Shown here in pieces: positions 55,024-64,000 of a stretch of 64,000 nt of DNA. Location of the stretch: contig NZ_FNVY01000003.1 in assembly GCF_900104595.1 (NCBI RefSeq), positions 372,001 through 436,000 on the forward strand, in the 5' to 3' direction. Source of the DNA: Enterococcus timonensis (GTDB taxonomy: Bacteria > Bacillota > Bacilli > Lactobacillales > Enterococcaceae). How positions within the stretch are numbered: the first letter of the stretch is position 1; the number at the start of each line of letters is the position of its first letter. The notes beneath the pieces were generated by a model. The model saw only the letters and a list, made by a program, of their open reading frames with translations. It was not told where the DNA came from and made no database searches. The translations under genes were made by a program, and so were the position numbers.

Positions 55024-55897
55024 TCAAGGTGGCGCTGTGGCCAACGAAGCCTTAAAGCAAGGGTTTAAAGTGCGCATTTTAGTTAGAAATATTAATGCTC
55101 TTAAAACGCAAGCACTTATTCAAAAAGGAGTAGAAGCTGTAGTCGGTAATTTTGATGATCGACCTTCTTTAGAAAATGCTATGAAAAATGTTGATGCTGT
55201 TTTTTTAGTGCCAATATCTGGAATAGATGCGGTTGAAACGGATCGGGAGAGAAAGCAAGCTTTTGCAGTCATTGACAGTGCGATAAAAAGTGGTGTAAAA
55301 CAATTTGTCCATACATCCGTTGCGGCCACAAGTAGACACACTGAATTTCCAAGATGGGGAACTGGTTATTGGTTTGAAAAATATTGGACAGATAAGTGGG
55401 ATGTAGAAGAAGCCGTTCGTTCAGCAGGATTTCCTTTTTGGACAATACTAAAACCGGCAATGATTATGGAAAATTTCACCGAAAAAGTTGAACTGATGTA
55501 TCCTGATTTTAAACATGGAGAAATAAAAACCGCAACATTTCCTGATACACGTATAGATTACATTTCAGTTGAAGATCTGGCTGTATTTGTTTGTGCAGCC
55601 TTTGAAGATCCTGAAAAATTCAATCAACAAAGTATTGAACTAGCTGCTGAATCAATCTCGTATAAAGAAATCACTGAGATTATTTCAGAGGTAACTGGAA
55701 AAGAAATTAAAGTCATAACACTTAGCGCTGAAGAAGCGGAAAACGCGGGAATCCATCCGCTCTCTGTATCAAGTCAACTTTGGGACAATGCAGTTGGTTA
55801 CAATGTGGATATTGATTTATTGAAAAACTACAATATCAAATTAACTTCATTTAAAGAGTTTGCTCAAAAAAATAAAAATCAATTCAAAATAGACTAG
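55022..55897 (+). pseudogene. NmrA-like NAD(P)-binding oxidoreductase, 5'-truncated
   Basis: The frame encodes about 291 residues of an NmrA/SDR-type protein (VANEALKQGFKVRILVRN; NVDAVFLVPI; GVKQFVHTSVAATSRH; FPFWTILKPAMIMENF). Its Rossmann start is cut inside the glycine-rich loop: the sequence opens with QGGAVANEA and the preceding GATG-type beta strand is lost. GTG 55037 could be taken as a start but has no ribosome site and would lack the NAD(P)-binding loop. It was probably paired with the HxlR gene in a divergent unit. Confidence 0.8.
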
Positions 55898-55973
55898 TTT
55901 TATGTGCAAATTTATTGTAGATCAACATGTTTTCAACTTTTCAAAATCTAGAAACCTCCAACGACATCTTAAA

Positions 55974-56015
55974 AAATCCCGACGAAATCTTAAAATGATT
56001 TCATCGGGATTTTTA
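55974..56015 (+). terminator. Rho-independent terminator after the NmrA-like remnant
   Basis: AAAATCCCGACGAAATC pairs with GATTTCATCGGGATTTTT (one mismatch). The A run on the other side could make it bidirectional. The remaining bases up to 56226 show only the ribosome site of the next gene. Confidence 0.88.
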
Positions 56016-56226
56016 ACTTTTTTGAGTGCTTTGACTTGCATTGATCTTAGCTAAATGGCTAAACTAGAACTAAATAAGGAGATTTTATTTTTCGAAAATA
56101 CAACCGAGAGCACTTGTTAAAGTAGAAAACCAGCTTTGAAGCAACAACTAGCTTGATTGGCTTTTTGAATTTACTAGCAACCACAACTGTTTTTACAAAA
56201 ACTTTATTTAAATAGGAGGATTAAAA

Positions 56227-57243
56227 ATGGAAATGAAATATGGTAAATTAGGTCAAACTGAGATTAACGTTTCTAAGATATGTATCGGTGCAATGAGTTT
56301 TGGCAAGCCTGGAACAATGCACGATTGGAGTCTTGATTATCCTGCCAGTAAAAAAATTATCCAGCACTCGTTGGACCTAGGAATTAATTTTTTTGATACG
56401 GCTAATGTTTATTCGGCAGGTACTAGTGAGGAATATTTAGGACAAGCTTTAAAAGAGAGTCAGATTGCCAGAGACAAAGTTGTTCTTGCTTCAAAAGTTT
56501 ATTTTAATCCTGGCCGATTATCTAGCGCTGCCATCCACCATGAAATTGAAGGTTCTTTAAAAAGGCTGAAAACTGATTATTTAGATTTATATATTATCCA
56601 TCGGTTTGATTACGATACGCCAATTGAAGAAACGATGTCGGCGTTAAATGAATTGGTTAAATCGGGTAAAGTCCGGGCAATTGGTGCTTCGGCCATGTAT
56701 GGGTATCAGTTTTTTGAAATGCAGCAAGTGGCTAAAGATAACGGCTGGGCCCAATTTCAAACGATGGAAAATCACTATAATTTGTTATATCGAGAAGATG
56801 AACGGGAATTGATTCCCATTTGTAAAAAAATGGGGGTTTCATTAATGCCGTATAGTCCATTGGCAGCCGGCCATTTAAGCCATCGCAAATGGCAAGTAGA
56901 CACGTTGCGAAGCCAGACTGATCGCGTGGCGATGGGGAAATATGATCGGGCTGAAACTGAGGATCTACGGATTGTTGAGCGGGTAGATGAATTAGCTAAG
57001 AAGTACAATGTATCAATGACGCAAATTGCTTTAGCTTGGCAGTGGGCAAAAGGTGTGACCGCACCAATTGTTGGTTCCACTAAAGCTAACCATTTAGACG
57101 AGGCTGTTGCTGCCTTGGCGCTGAAACTCACTGCAGAAGATGTTCATTATTTAGAAGAGCTATATGTGCCTCATGAAATTGTTGGTGCCATCGCCCAAAA
57201 TCCGCCTCAAGGAACGGTATTGATTGACGAAAAGAAAGTTTAA
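56227..57243 (+). CDS. Aldo/keto reductase
   Basis: The 338-residue TIM-barrel enzyme has GAMSFG, FFDTANVYSAGTSEEYLGQAL (catalytic Asp and Tyr), VLASKVYF (Lys) and DLYIIHRFDYDTP (His), with NADPH contacts in PIVGSTKANHLDEAV. It belongs to the YajO/Gcy-like branch, distinct from the reductase at 14904. The substrate is unknown. AGGAGG precedes ATG 56227; it is monocistronic and closed by a long hairpin. Confidence 0.88.
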   Translation: MEMKYGKLGQTEINVSKICIGAMSFGKPGTMHDWSLDYPASKKIIQHSLDLGINFFDTANVYSAGTSEEYLGQALKESQIARDKVVLASKVYFNPGRLSSAAIHHEIEGSLKRLKTDYLDLYIIHRFDYDTPIEETMSALNELVKSGKVRAIGASAMYGYQFFEMQQVAKDNGWAQFQTMENHYNLLYREDERELIPICKKMGVSLMPYSPLAAGHLSHRKWQVDTLRSQTDRVAMGKYDRAETEDLRIVERVDELAKKYNVSMTQIALAWQWAKGVTAPIVGSTKANHLDEAVAALALKLTAEDVHYLEELYVPHEIVGAIAQNPPQGTVLIDEKKV

Positions 57244-57342
57244 ACTGCTAGAGAGTTTCTTATTTTTCTTTTTTTATCAACTTTTTTGAATTCCAATATT
57301 AGAGTTTTTATTCTAAGAATTTTTTTGATATCATTTAATTCG

Positions 57343-57415
57343 AACATACAAATTTTCCTTCTCAGAATGTGATTGTGGTGATTCTATTCTGACGGAAAAT
57401 TTGTATGTTTTTTTA
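57343..57415 (+). terminator. Long-stem terminator after the aldo/keto reductase
   Basis: AACATACAAATTTTCC (57343–57358) pairs perfectly with 57394–57409, with an inner TCAGAAT/ATTCTGA stem and T8. The roughly 300 bases that follow (57416–57720) hold no gene; a TAAAAT near 57640 may serve the acetyltransferase. Confidence 0.85.
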
Positions 57416-57735
57416 TTTTTTAATATAAACATGGACCGACAGAATTTTTATTCCATCACTCCAATAAATTATAGAGCTAAAATTTTAGGCTGCTGCATTT
57501 TTGATACAAATTAATTAATAGATAACGATATTTGAAGCAAGTCTTAATTCGACAATACGTAAATTCTTTGTTTTAAATGATTCAATTTGTGAACTAGCAC
57601 AAGAAATGGTGCTCATACTTTGTGCGCAAGTGTTGTGTTAAAATAGGATGAGATCATTTTTGAAACCTCTCTGATTGAAGACAACGATAAACTATCGGAT
57701 GACTATGGAAATTAATTTGGGAATGGGGAGTATAT

Positions 57736-58287
57736 ATGACAGAATTAGAAAATTTAACAGCAGGAAAAGAATATTATTTTTTAGACGAGGAAGTTGCTAA
57801 ACGCAAGGCAGATGCAGCCCAATTGTGCCAAGAATTTAATCAAATCAGTGCCACCGATCCAGTGGCGCAGACTAAAAAGATTAAGCAAATTTTAGGTTCA
57901 ACAGGTGAGCGAGTGTCAGTGCAAGCAACCTTTAATTGTGATTATGGTAAAAATATCCATGTTGGTGAGGATTTTTTGAGTAATTATAATTTAACTATTT
58001 TGGATGTAGCTCCAGTTAATATTGGACATGATGTTATCATTGGTCCCAATGTCGATATTTATACGGTTAATCATCCAATGACTGTTGCTGGACGAAGAAA
58101 GTATTTAGCGCAAGCATCGCCTGTAACAATCGGTAACGATGTCTGGATTGGGGGAAAATCGACAATTATGCCGGGAATAACGATTGGTAACAATGTGATT
58201 ATCGCCGCTGGAGCAGTGGTCACCCATGATGTTCCTGATAACACGTTAGTCGGCGGTGTGCCGGCACGAAAAATTAAATCAATTTAA
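57736..58287 (+). CDS. Maltose/galactoside O-acetyltransferase (hexapeptide-repeat)
   Basis: The 183-residue protein has an N-terminal helical Mac domain ([24 protein letters not shown]) and a left-handed beta-helix of hexapeptide repeats ([50 protein letters not shown]). The catalytic His is probably in NHPM. It transfers acetyl from acetyl-CoA to sugars such as maltose, a proposed detoxification. GGGGAG precedes ATG 57736. Confidence 0.9.
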   Translation: MTELENLTAGKEYYFLDEEVAKRKADAAQLCQEFNQISATDPVAQTKKIKQILGSTGERVSVQATFNCDYGKNIHVGEDFLSNYNLTILDVAPVNIGHDVIIGPNVDIYTVNHPMTVAGRRKYLAQASPVTIGNDVWIGGKSTIMPGITIGNNVIIAAGAVVTHDVPDNTLVGGVPARKIKSI

Positions 58288-58291
58288 GTAA

Positions 58292-58336
58292 AAATACCGG
58301 AACCCCTCCATTGCTGAGGTGGCGGTATTTTTTTTG
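58292..58336 (+). terminator. Rho-independent terminator of the acetyltransferase gene
   Basis: AAATACCG pairs with CGGTATTT around an inner CC-rich/GG-rich stem and is followed by T8. Bases 58337–58594 contain no recognisable gene. Confidence 0.82.
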
Positions 58337-58594
58337 TTTATGGTTAAGTGACTTAAAAATTATTTCCATTAGTTGAAGTGATACTTTACTTTTCAATAGG
58401 TAAACATCAACATATTTGCTAACTCTTAGAATGTAGGATACGCTTATTGTATGAGTTTTGTGAACGTTTCATTGTAAAAAGGTTGGAGGCGATAAAAAAC
58501 AAACGTAAAACAAAAAGGAATAGTTCAACCAGCTTGATCGAGTAGTTGGCTTACCTTAAAAAATAAAAAACGATCTAAAAGGAGAATTTAAAAA

Positions 58595-59965
58595 ATGGCT
58601 TATCAAACAATCAATCCGTTTAATAACGAGGTCTTAAAGTCTTATGAAAATATTTCAGATGAAAAATTAGAACAGATGCTAGCCGATAGTCACGCACTTT
58701 ATAAAAAATGGCGCGGGGGACCAATTGACGAACGTAAGGAAATTTTGCATAAAATAGCGGAGTTAATGCGAGCTGAAAAGACGCAATTAGCGACAGTTAT
58801 GACCAAAGAAATGGGTAAATTAATTGCCGAATCGGAAGCTGAAGTGGAGTTGTGTGCTAATATTGCCGACTACTTTGCCGATCAGGCCGAAGAATTCTTA
58901 AAACCAACGCCACTAGTGACTGATGCAGGCGATGCTTATTATGAAAAGCAAGCCCTCGGTGTTTTATTTATGGTGGAACCGTGGAATTTTCCTTATTACC
59001 AAATTATGAGAGTCTTTGCGCCTAACTTTATGATTGGAAATCCCATGATGTTAAAGCATGCCTCGATTACACCAAGTAGTGCCGAAGCTTTTGTTGAAAT
59101 TGTTCGTCGAGCGGGGGCGCCGGAAAGTAGCTTAACGAATCTTTTCATTGATTATGATCAAGTGGATCAAACGATTGCTGACAAACGGGTGATTGGTGTG
59201 GCCTTAACTGGCTCTGAGCGTAGTGGGGCTTCGGTAGCCAAAAATGCCGGCGAAAATCTTAAAAAATCTAGTTTGGAATTAGGCGGCAATGATCCCTTTA
59301 TTATTTTAGATGATGCTGATATGAATAAAGTCAAAAAGATTGCCCCATCTGCACGCATTTCTAACGCCGGGCAAACTTGTACGGCTTCCAAACGCTTTAT
59401 TGTAATGGCGGATAAATATGAAGCCTTCCTCGAAATGTTAAAAGAAGCCTTCTCGCAAGTGAAACTAGGCGATCCCATGAATCGCGACACTACTTTAGCT
59501 CCTTTATCTTCACCTGATGCTAAGAAAAATTTACAAAAACAAGTTGATGAGGCAGTAGCCTCTGGAGCTAAAGTTTATTATGGCAATGAACCAGTTGATT
59601 TACCTGGTCAATTCTTCCAACCAACTATTTTAATTGATATTAAGCGTGACAATCCTATGTTTGACCAAGAAATGTTTGGCCCAGTCGCAACTGTTTATAA
59701 AGTTAATTCAGAAGTAGAAGCCATCGATTTGGCTAATGATTCTAGTTATGGTTTAGGGAGTGTTATTTTCTCTGAAGATTTAGAGCATGCCAAACAAGTA
59801 GCTTCGCAGCTTGAAACGGGAATGACTTTCATTAATCAAGCGTGGACATCTTTACCAGAATTACCATTTGGCGGCGTTAAAAATTCAGGGTATGGTCGCG
59901 AAATGGCAGAAATTGGCTTTGATGCCTTTGTGAATGAGCATTTAGTTCTAACGGCGAAACGATAA
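58595..59965 (+). CDS. NAD(P)-dependent aldehyde dehydrogenase, probable succinate-semialdehyde dehydrogenase
   Basis: The 456-residue protein has the aldehyde dehydrogenase motifs EPWNFPYYQ (cofactor-binding Asn), ALTGSERSG, the catalytic Glu in LELGGNDPF and the catalytic Cys in NAGQTCTASKR, then EMFGPVATVY. It is slightly shorter than E. coli GabD but matches the SSADH-type branch common in Lactobacillales. No gab gene is adjacent, so substrate specificity is tentative. AAAGGAGAA precedes the ATG. Confidence 0.87.
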   Translation: MAYQTINPFNNEVLKSYENISDEKLEQMLADSHALYKKWRGGPIDERKEILHKIAELMRAEKTQLATVMTKEMGKLIAESEAEVELCANIADYFADQAEEFLKPTPLVTDAGDAYYEKQALGVLFMVEPWNFPYYQIMRVFAPNFMIGNPMMLKHASITPSSAEAFVEIVRRAGAPESSLTNLFIDYDQVDQTIADKRVIGVALTGSERSGASVAKNAGENLKKSSLELGGNDPFIILDDADMNKVKKIAPSARISNAGQTCTASKRFIVMADKYEAFLEMLKEAFSQVKLGDPMNRDTTLAPLSSPDAKKNLQKQVDEAVASGAKVYYGNEPVDLPGQFFQPTILIDIKRDNPMFDQEMFGPVATVYKVNSEVEAIDLANDSSYGLGSVIFSEDLEHAKQVASQLETGMTFINQAWTSLPELPFGGVKNSGYGREMAEIGFDAFVNEHLVLTAKR

Positions 59966-59973
59966 TAGTACTT

Positions 59974-60011
59974 AAAAGGACATTTCACTTGCTGAAATGT
60001 CCTTTTTTTTT
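59974..60011 (+). terminator. Rho-independent terminator of the aldehyde dehydrogenase gene
   Basis: Perfect 14-bp arms (59974–59987 and 59993–60006) are followed by a T run. Confidence 0.93.
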
Positions 60012-60058
60012 GCTGAATCGTAAAAATTTCAATATTTTCTTAAAAATTTCCTATGTCC

Positions 60059-60114
60059 TTTTCACGAACGTAAACGTATACTATAAAAGTAAAGCGCATA
60101 CGTAAGCGCTAAAA
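60059..60114 (+). promoter_or_regulatory. mgl promoter with two candidate CcpA (cre) sites
   Basis: TTTTCA (60059–60064), 17 bp and TATAAA (60082–60087) form the likely promoter. CGTAAACGTATACT (60069–60082) overlaps the spacer and CGTAAGCGCTAAAA (60101–60114) lies just downstream. They match the cre consensus at about 11 and 12 of 14 positions. This predicts catabolite repression of galactose uptake. Confidence 0.7.
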
Positions 60115-60131
60115 AGGAGGAAGAAAGATTT

Positions 60132-61424
60132 ATGAGAAAGAAAACAGCATTTTTAACATTAGCACTTGCACTTGGATTGACAACTTCTTTAGCCGCATGT
60201 AGTTCAGGCGACGATGCAGGCACTGATGGTTCTGGTTCAGGTAGCGGAGATTCAGCATCTAGTGTAGCAAACAAAGATAAACCACTAGTTTGGTTCAATC
60301 GCCAACCTTCCAACTCTTCAACCGGTGAGTTAGATAAAGCCGCTCTTAGCTTTAACGATGACACTTACTATGTTGGATTTGACGCTAATCAAGGGGCCGA
60401 AGTTCAAGGGACAATGATTAAAGAATATATTGAAGAAAACATTGCTACTGTCGATAAAAATGGTGACGGTATCATCGGTTATGTTTTAGCTATTGGAGAC
60501 GTTGGTCATAATGATTCAATCGCTCGGACAAGAGGGGTTCGTAAAGCTCTTGGTACTAGCGTAGAAAAAGATGGCAACATTATTAGTGAACCAATCGGAA
60601 CAAACGCTGACGGAAAAGCAACTAACGTTCAAGATGGAACTTTAGAAGTCGACGGCAAAGAATATACAATTAGAGAACTTGCTTCTCAAGAAATGAAAAA
60701 TAACTCTGGAGCTACTTGGGATGCAGCCACAGCCGGAAACGGAATTGGCACTTGGGCTTCTTCATTTGGGGAACAAATTGATGTCATTGCTTCAAACAAT
60801 GACGGTATGGGTATGTCCATGTTTAACTCATGGTCAAAAGATAATGATGTTCCAACATTCGGATATGATGCTAACAGTGATGCAGTAGCTGCTATTGCTG
60901 AAGGATACGGCGGAACAATTAGCCAACATGCTGACGTTCAAGCATATTTAACGCTTCGTGTATTGCGTAATGCTTTAGACGGCGTTGATGTGGACACTGG
61001 GATTGGTACTGCAGATGAAGCAGGGAATGTTTTAGCTGAAGATACTTACACTTACAGCGAAGAAGACCGTTCATACTACGCATTAAATGTTGCCGTAACT
61101 GCTGAAAACTATGAAGACTTTACTGATTCTACAATGGTTTACGAACCAGTTTCTAAACAATTAGATGCAGCAAAATCTCCAGAAAAGAAAGTTTGGTTGA
61201 ACATTTACAATTCAGGCGATAACTTCTTAGGATCAACTTACCAACCTTTGTTAGAAAAATATGACGACCTATTGAACTTAAAAGTTGAATACATCGGTGG
61301 CGATGGTCAAACAGAATCTAACATCACTAACCGTCTTGGTAACCCAACGGAATATGACGCATTTGCTATTAACATGGTTAAGACCGATAATGCAGCTTCA
61401 TATACTTCAATTTTAAATCAATAA
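60132..61424 (+). CDS. mglB: Galactose/methyl-galactoside ABC transporter substrate-binding lipoprotein
   Basis: The 430-residue protein has a lipoprotein signal (LTTSLAACSSG), a Gly/Ser/Asp-rich linker and a periplasmic-binding-protein-like fold similar to MglB (PLVWFNRQPSN, VGFDANQGAEVQG, DVIASNNDGMGMSM, PTFGYDANSDAVAAI). DKNGDGIIGYVLAIGD resembles the Ca-binding loop of the galactose-binding protein. It is longer than E. coli MglB because of linker and loop insertions. GGAGG precedes the ATG. Two hairpins separate it from mglA. Confidence 0.92.
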   Translation: MRKKTAFLTLALALGLTTSLAACSSGDDAGTDGSGSGSGDSASSVANKDKPLVWFNRQPSNSSTGELDKAALSFNDDTYYVGFDANQGAEVQGTMIKEYIEENIATVDKNGDGIIGYVLAIGDVGHNDSIARTRGVRKALGTSVEKDGNIISEPIGTNADGKATNVQDGTLEVDGKEYTIRELASQEMKNNSGATWDAATAGNGIGTWASSFGEQIDVIASNNDGMGMSMFNSWSKDNDVPTFGYDANSDAVAAIAEGYGGTISQHADVQAYLTLRVLRNALDGVDVDTGIGTADEAGNVLAEDTYTYSEEDRSYYALNVAVTAENYEDFTDSTMVYEPVSKQLDAAKSPEKKVWLNIYNSGDNFLGSTYQPLLEKYDDLLNLKVEYIGGDGQTESNITNRLGNPTEYDAFAINMVKTDNAASYTSILNQ

Positions 61425-61439
61425 AAGTAGCAAAAAGAT

Positions 61440-61520
61440 TGGGACTGTGACAGTAATATTGTTGCAGTCCCTATTTAAAGGATAGCTGATGTAACAACTT
61501 GTTTCTTTTGAGACAAGTTG
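61440..61520 (+). promoter_or_regulatory. Two intercistronic hairpins between mglB and mglA
   Basis: GGGACTG...CAGTCCC (61441–61471) and CAACTTGT/ACAAGTTG (61495–61520) lack strong T runs. Such structures between binding-protein and ATPase genes can stabilise the upstream message, giving more binding protein than transporter. The rest of the 220-base gap has no gene. Confidence 0.6.
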
Positions 61521-61644
61521 GATTTTACATAAATCTAGCAGATTTCAAAAGAATTCTGACGTTAGATAATGTTAATATGTTTTTATAAATTTAGAAAAAA
61601 TAACAAAGTGAAAAACTATCAAGTAAAAGTTTGGAGAAGGAAAT

Positions 61645-63153
61645 ATGAGTGATGTAAAAGATGATATCGTCTTATCAATAAGAGGCATGAGCAAGTCTTT
61701 TGGTCGTAACCGCGTCTTAGATCATATTGATTTAGATGTGAAACGGGGAACCGTTATGGGCCTAATGGGAGAAAATGGCGCCGGTAAATCAACGATGATG
61801 AAATGCCTTTTCGGAACTTACCAAAAAGATGAAGGCTCTATTTTCCTAGAAAATAAAGAGGTCAGTTTTTCTGGACCAAAAGATGCCCTTGAAAATGGAA
61901 TTGCCATGGTGCACCAAGAGTTAAACCAAGCTTTAGAAAGAAATGTTGTTGATAATCTATTTTTAGGTCGTTATCCAGTCAATGCACTTGGCGTTGTCGA
62001 CGAACGACAAATGCGGCGTGAAGCTTCCGAGTTATTTAGAAAATTAGGGATTATCGTTAATTTAAATCAACCAATGCGCACCATGTCCGTTTCGCAAAGA
62101 CAAATGTGTGAAATTGCCAAAGCTATTTCTTACAAGTCAAAATTGATTGTTTTAGATGAACCGACTTCCTCATTAACGATTCAAGAAGTAGATAAACTTT
62201 TTGAAATGATGCGGATGCTTAGAGATCAAGGAATTTCGATCGTTTATATTTCTCACAAAATGGATGAAATTTTTGAAATTTGTGATGAAGTTTCCGTTCT
62301 TCGTGATGGGAAATTAGTTATGACCCAAGATACGAAAGACACGAATATGAAAGATTTAGTTACAGCAATGGTAGGGCGTTCTTTAGATAATCGCTTCCCA
62401 CCAGTGGACAATACTCCTGGTAAACCAATTTTATCTATTAGAAATCTTTCGACAAAATTTGCCCCCCAACTCCAAGATGTGACCTTCGATGTTAAAGAAG
62501 GAGAAATTTTTGGTTTATACGGATTAGTTGGTGCCGGAAGAACAGAACTGTTAGAAACTATTTTTGGGATTCGTACGAGAGCTGCTGGCCGGGTTTATTA
62601 CAATGAAAAACTAATGAACTTTGGTAGTCCTAAAGAAGCGATGGAAAATGGTTTTGCCATGATTACTGAGGAACGAAAAGCTAACGGTATTTTTGAAAAA
62701 GGAAACTTGATTTTTAATACGACAATTGCCAATCTACCTCAATATCAAAAAGGAGCGGCTCTTTCCAATGCTAAAATGGAAAAAGCTACTTTAAATGAGA
62801 TTAAAGTCATGCGCACAAAAACCATGGGACCAAATGAATCGATTGCTAGTCTTTCCGGTGGGAATCAACAAAAAGTTATTTTCGGGAAATGGTTAGAACG
62901 AAATCCGAAAGTCTTTATGATGGATGAACCCACTCGTGGGATTGACGTAGGTGCTAAATACGAAATTTATGAATTGATCATTAAAATGGCTAAAGAAGGG
63001 AAAAGCATTATTGTAGTTTCCTCTGAAATGCCAGAAATTCTTGGTTTGACCAATCGAATTGGCGTCATGTCAAATGGCCACCTTTCTGGAATTGTTAATA
63101 CAAAGGAAACTAATCAAGAAGAGCTTTTAGAACTTAGTGCGAAATATTTATAA
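61645..63153 (+). CDS. mglA: Galactose/methyl-galactoside ABC transporter ATP-binding protein
   Basis: The 502-residue protein contains two ATPase domains as usual for sugar importers of this class. The first has Walker A GENGAGKST and Walker B LIVLDEPTSS. The second has a degenerate A loop, GLVGAGRTE, with signature LSGGNQQKV and FMMDEPTRG. It energises MglC. GGAGAAGG precedes ATG 61645, and mglC starts 31 bases after its stop. Confidence 0.95.
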   Translation: MSDVKDDIVLSIRGMSKSFGRNRVLDHIDLDVKRGTVMGLMGENGAGKSTMMKCLFGTYQKDEGSIFLENKEVSFSGPKDALENGIAMVHQELNQALERNVVDNLFLGRYPVNALGVVDERQMRREASELFRKLGIIVNLNQPMRTMSVSQRQMCEIAKAISYKSKLIVLDEPTSSLTIQEVDKLFEMMRMLRDQGISIVYISHKMDEIFEICDEVSVLRDGKLVMTQDTKDTNMKDLVTAMVGRSLDNRFPPVDNTPGKPILSIRNLSTKFAPQLQDVTFDVKEGEIFGLYGLVGAGRTELLETIFGIRTRAAGRVYYNEKLMNFGSPKEAMENGFAMITEERKANGIFEKGNLIFNTTIANLPQYQKGAALSNAKMEKATLNEIKVMRTKTMGPNESIASLSGGNQQKVIFGKWLERNPKVFMMDEPTRGIDVGAKYEIYELIIKMAKEGKSIIVVSSEMPEILGLTNRIGVMSNGHLSGIVNTKETNQEELLELSAKYL

Positions 63154-63184
63154 TAGATAATTGATAATAGAGGAGAATTAAAGG

Positions 63185-64000
63185 ATGGCAACAGAAAAAA
63201 GTAAGATCCTGACTGAGGAAGAGGAACTGAATTTACGACGCCCGATTGATGCACATGTTGGGGAAATTCAAGAAAAAGTCAATCAAATCAGAGTAACAGG
63301 TACCGATAAAGTAATTGCAGCCAATAGTGAAATTGAAAATACTAAACGTGATCGCAGTCTATCAAAAGAAGAAAAAAAACAAATTACTGACCGACTTCAT
63401 GCGGAATTAGAAGTAGCCAAAAAAGACGAAGCAAAAAATAAAGATGCCGTTTCTAAGCTAACTTCTGAAGCAGAAAGTTATTTAGATGCTCACTATGACA
63501 AAGATTATTTGCGGCATGTCAAAGTAAGTGCCGCCCAAGAAGAAGTTGTGGCTAAAAAACATTACCAACAAAAAGTGGCAGAATTAACTGCAGCCCATAA
63601 AAAAGATGTTGCTAAAATTTCTGATCATCAAGAAATTAAAGAAGAAAAATATGTTCATAAAAACAAACTTTTTGATGCAAAAATGGAATATCAAAGTGAA
63701 GAACGGCGGATTAAAGACCGTGTCCATGAAGCTTTTGTCCATAAATTCCAATTGTTAGATTTCTTAAAAATGTCTCGATTCAGCGTGAAAGAAACGCTGG
63801 AACAAAGATGGGAAAATTACAAGTACTCTTTCAATCGTCGGGATTTCCTTTTGCAAAATGGACTGTACATCGCCATTATCTTAGTGTTTATCGTCCTAGC
63901 TATTATTACGCCAATGATTAAAGGGACACCTCTTTTAACTTACAACAATGTGATTAACATTTTGCAACAAGCTTCTCCACAAATGTTCTTAGCATTAGGT
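63185..64000 (+). CDS. mglC: Galactose/methyl-galactoside ABC transporter permease with long N-terminal extension (runs off the window)
   Basis: The frame is open from ATG 63185 (AGGAG upstream) to the window end, 272 codons. The first membrane helix (LYIAIILVFIVLAIITPM, about residue 226) and the following NVINILQQASPQMFLALG match the N-terminus of MglC-type permeases. Before it lie about 217 highly charged, helix-favouring residues rich in Lys and Glu (for example SKEEKKQITDRLHAELEVAKKDEAKNK) that look like a cytoplasmic coiled coil. E. coli MglC lacks this region. Confidence 0.88.
   Translation, partial: MATEKSKILTEEEELNLRRPIDAHVGEIQEKVNQIRVTGTDKVIAANSEIENTKRDRSLSKEEKKQITDRLHAELEVAKKDEAKNKDAVSKLTSEAESYLDAHYDKDYLRHVKVSAAQEEVVAKKHYQQKVAELTAAHKKDVAKISDHQEIKEEKYVHKNKLFDAKMEYQSEERRIKDRVHEAFVHKFQLLDFLKMSRFSVKETLEQRWENYKYSFNRRDFLLQNGLYIAIILVFIVLAIITPMIKGTPLLTYNNVINILQQASPQMFLALG

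Noticed and set aside
55037-55897. Intact NAD(P)-binding oxidoreductase starting at GTG 55037
   Set aside because: The dinucleotide-binding loop is cut, no ribosome site is present, and the frame continues upstream into the deletion junction.
58450-58475. cre site upstream of the aldehyde dehydrogenase
   Set aside because: The GAACGTTTCA core does not fit the consensus spacing; at least three key positions mismatch.

Overview
The window is about 64 kb of AT-rich Firmicute chromosome. Gene content and order (phoH–pgpH–ybeY–dgkA–era–recO–T-box–glyQS; iscS–DUF1831–mnmA–DUF1033; rplM–rpsI), frequent TTG starts with strong Shine-Dalgarno sites, and the protein sequences all point to Enterococcus or a close relative. 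No rRNA or tRNA gene and no CRISPR array was seen.

Layout. 1–8.4 kb is a housekeeping run: c-di-AMP hydrolase, rRNA maturation and ribosome assembly, RecO, and glycyl-tRNA synthetase behind a glycine T-box. 8.7–13.7 kb holds a phosphatase, an acyl-ACP thioesterase, a DUF72 protein, a HAD phosphatase and the division regulator EzrA. 13.9–29 kb carries an aquaporin, redox enzymes, prs, a tRNA-thiolation set (iscS, mnmA), topB, a GH1 glycosidase and ftsK. 29.4–33.6 kb has ogt, a membrane-anchored hydrolase and a three-gene amino-acid-type ABC transporter preceded by a tyrosine-rich leader peptide and two terminators. 33.6–45.8 kb, mostly on the minus strand, has a nonsense-disrupted secreted nuclease, an esterase, a 5'-nucleotidase, a Ugp-like phosphoester/sugar ABC operon containing a metallo-beta-lactamase-fold enzyme, and small conserved proteins. 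rplM–rpsI follows at 45.9–46.7 kb.

46,724–54,599 is a mobile element of about 7.9 kb inserted exactly at the 3' end of rpsI. It is bounded by a 16-bp direct repeat and carries a Tn916-type int and xis, a MobT-like relaxase, a divergent regulator with three palindromic operators, a Tn916-like oriT with large hairpins, and a single-chain restriction–modification enzyme as cargo. It looks like an integrative mobilizable element carrying a defence gene. Just beyond it, a deletion has fused the 5'-truncated remnants of a divergent HxlR regulator / NAD(P)-binding protein pair.

56–64 kb is a carbon-metabolism region: aldo/keto reductase, maltose acetyltransferase, succinate-semialdehyde dehydrogenase, and an mglBAC galactose transporter behind a promoter with two candidate CcpA sites. 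The MglC homologue, cut by the window end, has an unusual charged N-terminal extension of about 217 residues.

The most noteworthy unexplained structures are (i) a family of modular imperfect palindromes (nine copies at five loci, arms conserved and cores interchangeable) that begin 0–6 bases after a stop codon, always in the same orientation to the upstream gene; (ii) the Tyr-codon attenuator of the ABC transporter; and (iii) the control and transfer region of the rpsI element.
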